This document shows, one piece after another, positions 15,970 to 25,652 of a stretch of DNA of 64,000 nt. How positions within the stretch are numbered: position 1 is the first letter of the stretch; every line of letters starts with the position of its first letter. The notes under the pieces were generated by a model. That model saw only the letters and a program-made list of their open reading frames with translations. It ran no database searches and was not told where the DNA came from. A program made the translations under genes and the position numbers. Source of the DNA: Psychroserpens sp. NJDZ02 (GTDB lineage Bacteria > Bacteroidota > Bacteroidia > Flavobacteriales > Flavobacteriaceae); contig NZ_CP039451.1 in the NCBI RefSeq assembly GCF_004843725.1, positions 3,974,001 through 4,038,000 on the forward strand, given 5' to 3'.

Positions 15970-16765
15970 AATTTTGTTAATTGTTTATTAAGGATAATAT
16001 TTAAAGGTTATACGTTTTTAACTAACAAATTGGATTATCTAAATATTTTAAAAAAGTTTTCTGGTCTATTGATTAAGACTAGTTAAGACTTTAATGAGGC
16101 GTTTATTTTGAGGTTCCCTCCTGAAATTGTATTTACCGCGATTTTATGACTCTCTGCATTGCTAATAGCCTTTATAAAATTAGTTATTACAGTACTATTT
16201 TACTCCCTAAAAAATTGTACAAAAACGAATAAGACGACGTCATCACTATTTTATTATCGGTTAACAAAACATTTCAGCATGAGCTATCACTGTTAGTCAG
16301 TAGCTTCTAGTGTAAAGTACCTTTTTGGAGGTGAGATTAGTTTTGCACAAATAAACTAGCAGAATTTTAATTTCTGTTTTAATATCTTCCCTTTATATTT
16401 TCGATAAATATCATCCCTATCAAAATCATTTGGTTGAATTTAAAGTATTAAAAAAGCCTTATCTATCTGTTGATGAATAAGGCGTAGTTTGTTATTTAAG
16501 TTTGTGCTTTCTTTATTAGGAGGTATTGCTTTCTGCTTGCTACTACTCCAAAGATCTAGGTTTATAAATATTCCTGTAGAAATATAGATCGTTTATAATT
16601 ATTACTAGTTTTTGTTTTTCTTATGGTGTACCTTAGGTAATAATGGTACACCTAATAGCACACCTAAAAAAGTGTGAATTGATTAAATGTAGATTATATT
16701 GAAATTGTATTAATAACTCTAAAAAGGCTGTGAAGTATAATAAAACAGAAGGAAACTATATAAAA
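15970..16765. other. Gene-free spacer between the GH5 gene and the tRNA cluster
   Basis: No supported ORF. Two hairpins are visible: GCCTTAT / ATAAGGC near 16456-16483, and the 8-bp inverted repeat GGTGTACC / GGTACACC at 16625-16632 and 16645-16652. The latter is followed by a further CACACCTAA copy, so its ACACCTAA half-site occurs twice in direct orientation. This may be regulatory, but nothing ties it to a gene. Confidence 0.5.
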
Positions 16766-16770
16766 CAAAA

Positions 16771-16796
16771 AAGCCTCACTATTTCTAGTGAAGCTT
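16771..16796 (-). terminator. Terminator of the tRNA cluster
   Basis: Stem AAGCCTCACT / AGTGAAGCTT (one wobble) with a 6-base loop, four bases past the last tRNA. The A-rich + strand sequence beyond it is a U-tract on the - strand. Confidence 0.8.
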
Positions 16797-16800
16797 TAAG

Positions 16801-16874
16801 TGAGCCCGACAGGATTCGAACCTGTGACCGCCTCCTTAGAAGGGAGGTGCTCTATCCAGCTGAGCTACGAGCCC
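16801..16874 (-). tRNA. tRNA-Arg (anticodon TCT)
   Basis: On the - strand it reads GGGCTCGTAGCTCAGCTGGA..., with anticodon loop CTTCTAAG and T-arm ACAGG-TTCGAAT-CCTGT. The acceptor stem has seven pairs including two G-U wobbles, discriminator A, and no encoded CCA. It is the last of three tRNAs on the - strand. Confidence 0.95.
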
Positions 16875-16889
16875 GTAGCAATAAAAAAG

Positions 16890-16964
16890 TCGGGGTGGCA
16901 GGATTCGAACCTGCGGCCTCCACGTCCCAAACGTGGCGCGATAACCGGGCTACGCTACACCCCG
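16890..16964 (-). tRNA. tRNA-Pro (anticodon TGG)
   Basis: The - strand starts CGGGGTGTAGCGTAGCCCGG and has anticodon loop TTTGGGA and T-loop TTCGAAT. The acceptor CGGGGTG/CACCCCG pairs perfectly, and the discriminator is A. The C1-G72 start pair is typical of tRNA-Pro. It is the middle tRNA of the cluster. Confidence 0.95.
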
Positions 16965-17001
16965 AATTGGTTATCTAAATATAATTTCTAAAAAATTATA
17001 G

Positions 17002-17090
17002 CGGAGAGACAGGGATTCGAACCCTGGGTAAGTTTTAACACCTACGACGATTTAGCAAACCGTTCCTTTCGGCCACTCAGGCACCTCTCC
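17002..17090 (-). tRNA. tRNA-Ser (anticodon GCT)
   Basis: An 89-base tRNA with the long variable arm of class II tRNAs. The - strand starts GGAGAGGTGCCTGAGTGGCC, with anticodon loop TTTGCTAAA, T-loop TTCGAAT and discriminator G, as expected for serine. It is the first tRNA after the promoter. Confidence 0.95.
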
Positions 17091-17125
17091 GATAATGTAA
17101 TGAACTTAGCATGTTATTGCGGGTG

Positions 17126-17156
17126 CAAATTTAGGATACTTTATTAAATATCACAA
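17126..17156 (-). promoter_or_regulatory. Promoter of the Ser-Pro-Arg tRNA cluster
   Basis: The - strand has TTG (17154-17156), a 20-base spacer and TAAATTTG (17126-17133), an exact match to the Bacteroidota TTG-N17-23-TAnnTTTG consensus, about 36 bases before the tRNA-Ser. Confidence 0.75.
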
Positions 17157-17181
17157 CCTTTTTTAAAGTTTTTTTTCAATT

Positions 17182-19224
17182 TTATTCTGGATATTCAATT
17201 CTCAAATGGTAAATATTTGCAAGCTTGCGTTTTAGCACTTTTTTTATCGATTCAATTTCTTTGAAAGTTATGTCTGCATTTAAAAATTGACCATCATCTT
17301 TCTGTTTATTTATGATATTTTCCACAAAATTATCGATTTTACTCGAGGTTGGCTCCTTTAAACTTTTAGAAGCTGCTTCTACACTATCGCACATCATTAA
17401 GATTGCAGTTTCTTTACTAAATGGTTTTGGACCTGGATATGTAAAATCATTTATGTCTGCGTCCTCATTATTCGCTTTTTCTTTCATGTAAAAATAATAC
17501 ACTTGACTTGTGCCATGGTGAGTTCTTATAAAATCTATAACGCGATCTGGTAAATTATACTTTTTAGCAACCTCTATACCATCAATAACATGATTTATAA
17601 TAATCTTAGCACTTTCCTTTGGAGATAATTCGTCATGCCTATTAATACCAGATGATTGATTTTCTGTAAAAAAGATTGGTGACTTCATTTTACCTATATC
17701 GTGATACAAAGCTCCTACCCTAACTAACATCGCATTGGCATTAATTTCATTAGCTGAAGCTTCTGCTAAATTAGCGACGTTTAAAGAATGATGAAAAGTA
17801 CCTGGTGCTTTATTAGATAATTCTTTTAATAATTTAGAATTGGTATCAGACAATTCTAATAACGATACATCAGATACTAATCCAAATAGTTTCTCATAAA
17901 CATATATTAAAGGTTGCACAAATAATGTTGCCAATCCACATAAAACAAAGAGACCAAATGTTTCCCATTTCAAATTATCAATATTAGCCTCATGAATAAC
18001 AAAAAACGCAAAATAAGCGATGATATACACTAACGTAATTTGTCCTACAGAAATAAATAAATTGGCACGCTTGTATAGTTCAGAAACCGTTAAAATAGTA
18101 ACAATACCTGCTATAATTTGAAGAAACATATACTCGTAACTATTAGGAACAATGGAACCTAACAAAAGCACTGTAATTACATGGGTAAACAAACCTAGTC
18201 TCGCATCAAAAAAAGCTTTTAACACTAAAGGAAGAATTGTTATTGGCACCAAATAAACATATTCAGGATTATAATCAACCACTAATGTTGTCAATAATAC
18301 CATAATTAGCACATTGAAAAACACAAAGGTCACTTTTGTATTATTTTTATAGATATCCAATCTGTATTTTCTAATAAATAGTAATAGCATTAAAAGAGCC
18401 AAGGCTACCAACAAAGTATATGCAAAAATTATCCAGTTATAATTAGATTTACTCCATACCTGCGATTCATACTCCTTTGACAAGGAACTTAAAATTTGAT
18501 ATTTAGAATCGTTTACAACTTCCCCTTTAGAAATAATTAATGTACCTTTATCAATAACACCTCTATGTTTAGAAATTTTATCTAAAGCTTCCTTTAGTAC
18601 ATTTTCAGATAATGCGCTGTTATAAGTTAAATCCGCCTGTATGATATCAAAAAAAAGTGCTGTAAGCTTATTAGAATACCTTTCTAGAGTTGTACTTTTT
18701 AGCTCATTCTCAACTTGTTTTTTTATAGTCCCTATCTTCTGAATTTTAGAATACTGAGTTGTTCGTTTTTCAACATTATCTACAAGAAGTACAACTTTAT
18801 CATCTCCCTTTAAACTGACATCTTCACTTAAAATACCATATTGATAAAACCCTTTTAATATAGCTCCCCCTTTGTTCTTTAATTTTTTATAACTTCTCAA
18901 AGTGTCGCTAAAAACTTTATTAAAAGACGCTTCAAAATCATGTTTAACCTTCTCTTTAACTTTTGGTTGACTGTTGAAAAAGTAAGAGGTTTGAGAAGCT
19001 ATTATAGCTTTTTCATTTAATATTTCGGCATTGGATTTTTGTATAGCAAAATTAAATGGCGCATAAAGATTTTCTGTCTGCCAAGGTTTACCTTTTTCAA
19101 AATTATATTTAAACCGTCCACTTTTAGGAAAAATAAAAACTATTAAAAAAGTAGTAACTACAAATAGTAATATTTTGTAAAATTGGGAATGATTTTTATA
19201 AATCGTATTAATATAATCTTTCAT
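17182..19224 (-). CDS. pgpH: PgpH-type 7TM-HD phosphodiesterase (c-di-AMP hydrolase)
   Basis: A 680-residue membrane protein. There is one N-terminal transmembrane segment, then an extracytoplasmic 7TMR-HDED domain (about residues 40-260), seven transmembrane segments (about 265-450), and a cytosolic HD domain (about 470-640). The metal-binding residues include HH in FHHSLNVANLAE, HD in YHDIGKM, and later the histidines in NRHDEL, IIINHV and RTHHG. This is the layout of Listeria PgpH, which cleaves c-di-AMP; most Bacteroidota carry one copy. All expected motif residues are present. It is transcribed alone from a good promoter. Confidence 0.9.
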   Translation of the reverse strand: MKDYINTIYKNHSQFYKILLFVVTTFLIVFIFPKSGRFKYNFEKGKPWQTENLYAPFNFAIQKSNAEILNEKAIIASQTSYFFNSQPKVKEKVKHDFEASFNKVFSDTLRSYKKLKNKGGAILKGFYQYGILSEDVSLKGDDKVVLLVDNVEKRTTQYSKIQKIGTIKKQVENELKSTTLERYSNKLTALFFDIIQADLTYNSALSENVLKEALDKISKHRGVIDKGTLIISKGEVVNDSKYQILSSLSKEYESQVWSKSNYNWIIFAYTLLVALALLMLLLFIRKYRLDIYKNNTKVTFVFFNVLIMVLLTTLVVDYNPEYVYLVPITILPLVLKAFFDARLGLFTHVITVLLLGSIVPNSYEYMFLQIIAGIVTILTVSELYKRANLFISVGQITLVYIIAYFAFFVIHEANIDNLKWETFGLFVLCGLATLFVQPLIYVYEKLFGLVSDVSLLELSDTNSKLLKELSNKAPGTFHHSLNVANLAEASANEINANAMLVRVGALYHDIGKMKSPIFFTENQSSGINRHDELSPKESAKIIINHVIDGIEVAKKYNLPDRVIDFIRTHHGTSQVYYFYMKEKANNEDADINDFTYPGPKPFSKETAILMMCDSVEAASKSLKEPTSSKIDNFVENIINKQKDDGQFLNADITFKEIESIKKVLKRKLANIYHLRIEYPE

Positions 19225-19243
19225 GCTTAAAACTCGTGTTTTT

Positions 19244-19270
19244 CAAATGTAACAATTTATAATACTACAA
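19244..19270 (-). promoter_or_regulatory. Promoter of the PgpH-type gene
   Basis: TACATTTG on the - strand (19244-19251) is a perfect -7 box 20 bases before the ATG, with TTG at 19268-19270 (16-base spacer). The 5' untranslated region would be very short. Confidence 0.65.
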
Positions 19271-19348
19271 TTAACCTATAATATTAAGATTACAGTAAAA
19301 TTTTCTAAAAAAATTAGTAATTTCGTGCTTTACTAAATTATAGATATT

Positions 19349-20527
19349 ATGAGCAAAGAAGTTGTTATTGTTTCTGCAGCTAGAACACCAATTGGTAGTT
19401 TTTTAGGTGCTTTAAGTACTGTTCCTGCTACAAAGTTAGGAGCTATTGCTATAAAAGGAGCTTTAGATAAAATAAATTTAAATCCAGAATTAGTACAAGA
19501 AGTATTAATGGGTAATGTTGTACAAGCAGGTACTGGTCAAGCCCCTGCTAGACAAGCTGCTATATACGCTGGAATACCTAATACTGTGCCATGTACCACT
19601 ATAAATAAAGTATGTGCTTCTGGTATGAAAACCGTTATGCAAGCTGCACAAAGTATTGCTTTAGGTGATGCTGACATAATTGTTGCTGGTGGAATGGAAA
19701 ACATGAGTATGATCCCTCATTATTTATACGCTAGAACTGGAACTAAATTTGGACCAGGTACCTTAATTGATGGTATGCAAAAAGATGGCTTAGTGGATGC
19801 TTACGACCAAAATGCTATGGGAGTTTGTGCTGATGCTTGTGCTACAGAATACAGCTTCTCTAGAGAAGACCAAGATGCTTATGCTATCCAAAGTTATAAT
19901 AGATCTTCAGCTGCGTGGGAAGCGGGTAAATTTGATAATGAAATTGTTCCTGTTGAAGTACCACAAAGAAGAGGAGAACCTATAATAGTTAGTAAAGATG
20001 AAGAGTTTACAAACGTAAAAATGGAAAAAATACCAGCTTTACGTCCTGCTTTTTCAAAAGACGGTACTGTAACCGCTGCCAATGCATCAACGATCAATGA
20101 TGGTGCGGGTGCAATGGTACTAATGAGTGCTGATAAAGCTAAAGAATTAGGTTTAAAACCTCTTGCCACTATAAAAAGTTATGCTGATGCTGCGCACGAA
20201 CCTAAATGGTTTACAACTGCACCTTCTAAAGCGTTACCAAAAGCAATAAAAAAGGCTGGTATGTCGATTGACGATATTGACTTTTTTGAATTTAACGAAG
20301 CTTTTGCTGTTGTTGGATTAGCTAACATGAAAATATTAGGTTTAAATGATTCTAACGTTAATGTAAATGGTGGTGCTGTTTCTTTAGGTCATCCATTAGG
20401 ATGTTCTGGTGTTAGAATATTAATCACCTTATTAAATGTGTTAGAACAGAATAATGCTAAAACAGGAGCTGCAGCCATTTGTAATGGTGGTGGTGGTGCC
20501 TCTGCTGTAATTATAGAACGTCACTAA
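19349..20527 (+). CDS. Acetyl-CoA C-acetyltransferase (thiolase)
   Basis: A 392-residue thiolase, the normal length of the biosynthetic type. The nucleophile is C89 in NKVCASGMK. NEAFAVV and GHPLGCSG supply the catalytic histidine and the substrate loop. The second cysteine lies in ICNGGGGASA near the C-terminus. It condenses or cleaves acetoacetyl-CoA, linking acetyl-CoA to acetoacetyl-CoA metabolism. A -7-like box TAATTTCG lies at 19318-19325, 24 bases upstream. The C40 peptidase gene follows after nine bases, so the two may be cotranscribed. The direction of flux (degradative or biosynthetic) is not decided by the sequence. Confidence 0.92.
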   Translation: MSKEVVIVSAARTPIGSFLGALSTVPATKLGAIAIKGALDKINLNPELVQEVLMGNVVQAGTGQAPARQAAIYAGIPNTVPCTTINKVCASGMKTVMQAAQSIALGDADIIVAGGMENMSMIPHYLYARTGTKFGPGTLIDGMQKDGLVDAYDQNAMGVCADACATEYSFSREDQDAYAIQSYNRSSAAWEAGKFDNEIVPVEVPQRRGEPIIVSKDEEFTNVKMEKIPALRPAFSKDGTVTAANASTINDGAGAMVLMSADKAKELGLKPLATIKSYADAAHEPKWFTTAPSKALPKAIKKAGMSIDDIDFFEFNEAFAVVGLANMKILGLNDSNVNVNGGAVSLGHPLGCSGVRILITLLNVLEQNNAKTGAAAICNGGGGASAVIIERH

Positions 20528-20536
20528 AAAGACCTA

Positions 20537-21286
20537 ATGCAATTCGGAATCTGTAATTTAAGTATTGTCCCTTTAAGACTTGAAACCTCTGATACAAGCG
20601 AGTTAGTCTCGCAGGTTATTTATGGAGAAACATTTAAAGTTTTAGAACAGCGCAAGCAATGGAGTAAAATAAGACTAGCTTTTGATAAATACGAAGGCTG
20701 GGTCGACAATAAACAATATATTGAAATTACAGAAGAACAATACCATTTAATAACCAGTCAACCTCTTAAATTGTCAACTGATTTAGTTGAATTTATTCAG
20801 GATCAAAACAAGCAGTTAAATACTATTGTTTTAGGCTCTCAATTAAATGGTTTAGAATTATTGCAACATACTTTTGAAGGCGACTTTTGCAATAAGAAAA
20901 ATTTAAAAGAAGAAATAATTACAACTGCATTTCAATACCTAAACACACCATATTTATGGGGTGGCAAAACACCGTTTGGAATTGATTGTAGCGGTTTTAC
21001 TCAAATGGTTTACAAACTTAATGGTTATAAACTATTACGTGATGCTTCTCAACAAGCAACTCAAGGAGAAGCTTTAAGTTTTATAGAGGAAAGTGAGCCT
21101 GGTGATTTAGCCTTTTTTGATAATAACGAAGGTCACATTATACACGTTGGAATTATTATGCAAGATAACTATGTGATCCATGCGCATGGCCAAGTCAGAA
21201 TTGATAGATTAGATCATACTGGTATATATAATGCCGACAAGCGCATGCATACGCACAAACTGCGAGTCATTAAAAAGATTATATAG
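20537..21286 (+). CDS. NlpC/P60 (C40) peptidase with N-terminal SH3-like region
   Basis: A 249-residue protein. Residues about 1-125 look like two bacterial SH3 modules (VIYGETFKVLEQRKQWSKIR, GWVDNKQYIEI). Residues 126-249 are an NlpC/P60 domain with catalytic C151 (GIDCSGF), H203 (HVGI) and H215 (HAHG). The family cuts between D-Glu and the diamino acid in peptidoglycan stem peptides. No signal peptide is visible, so it may act on recycled muropeptides in the cytosol or use another export route, as with related YkfC-like enzymes. It is followed by a strong terminator. Confidence 0.88.
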   Translation: MQFGICNLSIVPLRLETSDTSELVSQVIYGETFKVLEQRKQWSKIRLAFDKYEGWVDNKQYIEITEEQYHLITSQPLKLSTDLVEFIQDQNKQLNTIVLGSQLNGLELLQHTFEGDFCNKKNLKEEIITTAFQYLNTPYLWGGKTPFGIDCSGFTQMVYKLNGYKLLRDASQQATQGEALSFIEESEPGDLAFFDNNEGHIIHVGIIMQDNYVIHAHGQVRIDRLDHTGIYNADKRMHTHKLRVIKKII

Positions 21287-21294
21287 TAAATTAA

Positions 21295-21322
21295 AAAAGC
21301 CTTCAGAAATGAAGGCTTTTTT
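21295..21322 (+). terminator. Terminator of the thiolase/C40 unit
   Basis: AAAGCCTTCA / TGAAGGCTTT stem followed by a T-run, about ten bases after the stop codon. Confidence 0.9.
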
Positions 21323-21530
21323 ATTATCATACAACAACGTGCTAGAGTATTCAACTCTTTATTACTTCAACTTTTGCAATATCATCTATTGCATTAGTAA
21401 CATTTAACTCTTAAACTAAACGTGTAACTGTTTTCTATAAATTATATAATTAACAACTAGTCCAATACGACTTCTTAACATCACTAGCTAAACTCTAATT
21501 TTATCTAATAAAACCATCTAATTAGAGCAC
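21323..21530. other. Convergent intergenic spacer
   Basis: AT-rich spacer between two facing terminators; I see no gene or further structure in it. Confidence 0.5.
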
Positions 21531-21558
21531 AAAAAAAACCTTCATTTCTGAAGGTTTT
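21531..21558 (-). terminator. Terminator of the gyrA/TPR unit
   Basis: AAAACCTTCA / TGAAGGTTTT stem, preceded on the + strand by an A-run that is a U-tract on the - strand, 30 bases beyond the TPR gene. Confidence 0.88.
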
Positions 21559-21589
21559 TATTTCTAAAAAATTTGCTATAAATTATAAC

Positions 21590-22813
21590 TTAAATCTTTT
21601 TTTCTTTAATTGCTTTTGCTTTTGCATCTTGACCAACAGCACCATAAATACTAACTAAAGTATCAATAATTTTATTATCAGGAGCTATATCTACAACTTT
21701 CTCTAAGTAAGGAATTGCTTCGTTATATAAAGCCAATCTTTTTTCTTTAAGCTCGTCATATTTTCTGTTATCCGCAGCAGAAGTACCTAAATTATTCATT
21801 TGATCAATTATTGACTGTTCGTCAGCCAAAATCAATACAGCTAAATTAGTTAGTGTATTCACATTAGTTGGATCTAACTCTAAAGATTTAGAATAATAAG
21901 TTTTAGCCTTTTCTGAATTACCAGAATCGTTTGCTAATACAGCCAAATTATAAAGCAACTCTGAGTTATTAGGATCATTTGTTAATGCCTGACTAATTAA
22001 CTCTTCATATTTTGCTGTATTTCCTAATTTATATTGAAGGTTTGCTTCAGTAACTAATAAATTAGAATCGTTTGGATTAGCATCTCTAGCTTTTTTCATT
22101 GCTGCCAAAGCCTTTTCAGTCTCACCTTTGTTTGTATAAATAATTACAATATTTTTAGTGATTTCACCCTCTCTAGATTCAGTTAATCTTTCTCCTGGAT
22201 TAGTATGTGTTTTTAATCTCACATAATTATCTCTAACATTCTTATCTAAAACTTCTTCTTTTCCTTCTAAGTTTGTTGCAAAATATTCTGTTTCAACTCC
22301 CGTGTAGTTTAAATCATCCAACATTAAATAATATTTTAATGCTTGATCCATATCCTGAGCAGTTAAAGCACTAACAGCTGCGTAATATAAATAAGACGGG
22401 TCAGTTTTATTAACATTATACAAGTTTTCAAAACCTATAGCTGCGTTGCTAAAATCCTTACTAGTGTAAGAATCATTTGCTTTAGTTAGCAAACCGTTTT
22501 CAATAGTTTGCTTTAAGTTTTCACCTGCAACAGAATTACCTGATAATTTTTCAAGTGTTTCAACTGCCTTAGATATATCCTCATAAGACGCAGCGCCATT
22601 TGCAAAGTAAGCACTAGCAGATGCTAGGTAATATTTATCTTTTAATTTATCATCCATGGAACCTTCCATAGACTCTAATTGACTTACTAAAGTTTTCGCT
22701 TCAGCATAATTATTATTTTTTACCGCTTTTTCTAAAGCTTTAATTTCTTTTTTCTGTGCAAAAGAGCCTACAGATACAAGTAATGCTATCGCAAGAATTA
22801 ATTGTTTTTTCAT
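21590..22813 (-). CDS. Exported tetratricopeptide-repeat protein
   Basis: A 407-residue protein with a signal peptide (MKKQLILAIALLVSVGSFAQ). The rest is helical TPR repeats (for example NSELLYNLAVLANDSGNSEKAKTYYSKSLELDP), probably eight or more. It should act as a periplasmic protein-protein scaffold; no catalytic motif is present. It starts 26 bases after gyrA on the same strand and shares its terminator, an arrangement I recall as common in flavobacteria, so it is probably cotranscribed with gyrA. Confidence 0.8.
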   Translation of the reverse strand: MKKQLILAIALLVSVGSFAQKKEIKALEKAVKNNNYAEAKTLVSQLESMEGSMDDKLKDKYYLASASAYFANGAASYEDISKAVETLEKLSGNSVAGENLKQTIENGLLTKANDSYTSKDFSNAAIGFENLYNVNKTDPSYLYYAAVSALTAQDMDQALKYYLMLDDLNYTGVETEYFATNLEGKEEVLDKNVRDNYVRLKTHTNPGERLTESREGEITKNIVIIYTNKGETEKALAAMKKARDANPNDSNLLVTEANLQYKLGNTAKYEELISQALTNDPNNSELLYNLAVLANDSGNSEKAKTYYSKSLELDPTNVNTLTNLAVLILADEQSIIDQMNNLGTSAADNRKYDELKEKRLALYNEAIPYLEKVVDIAPDNKIIDTLVSIYGAVGQDAKAKAIKEKKI

Positions 22814-22839
22814 TATTAGTTATTTTAATTTATTGTTAT

Positions 22840-25392
22840 TTATTCTTCTTCTGTAATATCAATAGTTGTGCCAGCTTCTGTATCTGTAGTGTTTTCAAGC
22901 GCATCAAGAGTTTCATCAAGCTCCTCATCCTCATCTTTCATTACTTTAGCAACTGCCGCTATTGAGTCTTTTCCTTTTAGGTTAATTAATTTAACTCCTT
23001 GAGTTGCTCTTCCCATGGTACGTAGACTTTCTACCGCCATTCTAATCGCTATACCCGATTTGTTAATTATCATTAAATCATCAGTATCTGTTACCGTTTT
23101 AATAGACACTAAATCTCCTGTTTTTTCGGAAATCGAAATTGTTTTAACTCCTTTCCCTCCTCTGTTTGTTATTCTGTAAACTGCTTCTCCATCTTCTGGA
23201 TCGTCAATATAAGTACGTTTACCATACCCGTTTTCAGACACTACAAGTACTGTTTCCTCCTGTGGATTTTCAACAATCACCATACCAATAGCTTCATCTT
23301 TTGGATGCGATAAAGTAATACCTCTAACTCCAGAAGCATTTCGTCCCATTGGTCTAGTTTTAGCTTCTTCAAATCTAATAGCTTTACCAGATTTAAGTGC
23401 AATCATAATTTGACTATTACCAGTCGTTAATTTAGCTTCTAGTAATTCATCATCATCCTTAATAGTAATGGCATTAATACCATTAGTTCTTGGTCTAGAA
23501 TATTGCTCTAAAGAAGTCTTTTTAACTTGACCTTTTTTAGTTGCCATAATCACATAATGACTATTGATATACGCCTCGTCTTTTAAATCTTGAGTACAAA
23601 TAAATGCCATTACTTTATCATCTTGCTCAATATTTATAAGGTTCTGGATTGCTCTACCTTTAGACGTTTTACTTCCTTCAGGAATTTCATAAACACGCAT
23701 CCAGAAACATTTTCCTTTTTGAGTAAAGAATAACATATACTGGTGATTAGTACCCACAAATAAATGCTCTAAGAAATCTTCATTTCTAGTCGTTGACGCT
23801 TTTTGACCAACGCCTCCTCTGTTTTGTGTTTTATATTCTGTTAAAGACGTACGTTTAATATAACCTGCATGAGAAATAGTAATCACTACTTGTGCGTCAG
23901 GAATCATATCTTCGATGCTTAAATCTCCACCGGCATATTCAATTACAGAACGACGCTCATCACCATACTTATCTTTAACAACTTGTAACTCGTCCTTAAT
24001 AATAGTCATTCTTCTCTCTTTGTTTGCAAGAATGTCTTTCAGGTCTATAATCGTTTTCATAATCTCTTCATACTCCGCACGCAACTTGTCCTGCTCTAAA
24101 CCTGTTAATTGGCGAAGACGCATTTCTACAATTGCTTTGGCTTGTATTTCTGAAAGCTCAAAACGTTTAATCAAGTTAGCTCTAGCTTCATCTGCATTAT
24201 TGGAAGCTCTAATAATAGCAATAACTTCGTCTATATTATCAGACGCTATAATTAAACCTTCTAAGATATGTGCTCTTTCTTCAGCTTTACGCAATTCGTA
24301 AGTTGTACGTCTAACCACCACATCATGTCTATGCTCAACAAAATAATGAATCAATTCTTTTAGATTCAATAATTGTGGTCTACCATTAACTAACGCAATA
24401 TTATTAACACTAAATGACGATTGTAAGGCCGTATACTTATACAGCTTATTAAGTACAATGTTTGGTATAGCATCACGTTTTAAGATGTATACAATACGCA
24501 TTCCATTTCTATCAGATTCATCTCTAATAGTAGAAATACCTTCCAGCTTTTTATCATTAACTAAGTCAGCAGTCTTTTTAATCATGTCTGCCTTATTGAC
24601 TTGATACGGAATCTCAGTTACAATAACACATTCACGTCCTTGTACTTCTTCAATAATAGCTTTGGCACGCATTACAATACGTCCTCTACCTGTATGAAAA
24701 GCTTCTTTTACACCGTCATAACCATATATTGTTCCTCCTGTAGGAAAATCTGGTGCTTTAATATGTGTAATTAACTCGTCTATTTCAATATCATTGTTTT
24801 CAATATAAGCAATAGTACCATCTACAACTTCCGTTAAATTGTGTGGCGGCATATTTGTTGCCATACCTACCGCAATACCTGACGCACCATTAACTAAAAG
24901 ACCAGGTATGCGCGTTGGTAAAACCGTTGGTTCTTCTAAAGTATCATCAAAGTTTAATTTATGATCTACTGTTTCTTTATCAATATCTGCCAACATGTCT
25001 TCCGAGATCTTACGCATACGTGCTTCTGTATAACGCATTGCAGCTGGACTATCTCCATCTACAGACCCAAAGTTACCTTGACCGTCTACTAACATGTAAC
25101 GTAAACTCCACTCTTGAGCCATACGTACCATTGCATCGTAAACTGATGTATCACCGTGTGGGTGATACTTTCCTAAAACTTCCCCAACTATTCTTGCCGA
25201 CTTTTTATGTGCTCCAGTTGCTCTAACACCCAGTTCATGCATTCCAAATAACACACGTCTATGTACTGGTTTTAACCCGTCCCTAACGTCTGGTAATGCA
25301 CGTGACACAATGACTGACATTGAATAATCAATGTAAGCCGATTTCATTTCATCTTCAATATTAATCGGAATGACCTTCTCTCCTTCTGCCAT
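22840..25392 (-). CDS. gyrA: DNA gyrase subunit A
   Basis: An 850-residue type II topoisomerase A subunit. The catalytic tyrosine is Y121 in AMRYTEARM. The quinolone-determining region reads [10 protein letters not shown] with T82 and D86, the wild-type state at the positions matching E. coli S83 and D87. A GyrA-box (QNRGGVG) in the C-terminal pinwheel marks it as gyrase rather than ParC. With GyrB, encoded elsewhere, it introduces negative supercoils. The tail is acidic ([16 protein letters not shown]). It stands at the head of a two-gene unit with the TPR protein. Confidence 0.98.
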   Translation of the reverse strand: MAEGEKVIPINIEDEMKSAYIDYSMSVIVSRALPDVRDGLKPVHRRVLFGMHELGVRATGAHKKSARIVGEVLGKYHPHGDTSVYDAMVRMAQEWSLRYMLVDGQGNFGSVDGDSPAAMRYTEARMRKISEDMLADIDKETVDHKLNFDDTLEEPTVLPTRIPGLLVNGASGIAVGMATNMPPHNLTEVVDGTIAYIENNDIEIDELITHIKAPDFPTGGTIYGYDGVKEAFHTGRGRIVMRAKAIIEEVQGRECVIVTEIPYQVNKADMIKKTADLVNDKKLEGISTIRDESDRNGMRIVYILKRDAIPNIVLNKLYKYTALQSSFSVNNIALVNGRPQLLNLKELIHYFVEHRHDVVVRRTTYELRKAEERAHILEGLIIASDNIDEVIAIIRASNNADEARANLIKRFELSEIQAKAIVEMRLRQLTGLEQDKLRAEYEEIMKTIIDLKDILANKERRMTIIKDELQVVKDKYGDERRSVIEYAGGDLSIEDMIPDAQVVITISHAGYIKRTSLTEYKTQNRGGVGQKASTTRNEDFLEHLFVGTNHQYMLFFTQKGKCFWMRVYEIPEGSKTSKGRAIQNLINIEQDDKVMAFICTQDLKDEAYINSHYVIMATKKGQVKKTSLEQYSRPRTNGINAITIKDDDELLEAKLTTGNSQIMIALKSGKAIRFEEAKTRPMGRNASGVRGITLSHPKDEAIGMVIVENPQEETVLVVSENGYGKRTYIDDPEDGEAVYRITNRGGKGVKTISISEKTGDLVSIKTVTDTDDLMIINKSGIAIRMAVESLRTMGRATQGVKLINLKGKDSIAAVAKVMKDEDEELDETLDALENTTDTEAGTTIDITEEE

Positions 25393-25652
25393 ATATAAAT
25401 TTAATTAGTTTTATTCATTATTTCAAAACACGCTAATATAAAACTTTCATTAGTAACGGTACGCCTTTTACCTCTATTTTTTGATGTTTTTTATTAACAA
25501 TTTAATTCTCTTTTTTAGTTAACAACTCGATAGTGGTTTATTTTGAAAAAATATGTACTTTCAAGCTTTAAACAATTAACATATTATTTAAGGTATAGTT
25601 TTTGCCATTATTAATAATGTTTACTATTTTTAAAGCTGAAAGGAACAAATAT

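Noticed and set aside
16730..16991. Two + strand ORFs (82 and 63 codons) with residues such as PDRIRTCDRLLRREV and VAGFEPAASTSQ
   Set aside because: They are translations of the tRNA-Arg and tRNA-Pro genes read from the wrong strand, a well-known false protein.
22840..25392. Possible quinolone-resistance change in GyrA
   Set aside because: The region reads HGDTSVYD with T82 and D86, which is the ordinary flavobacterial form, not a resistance mutation.
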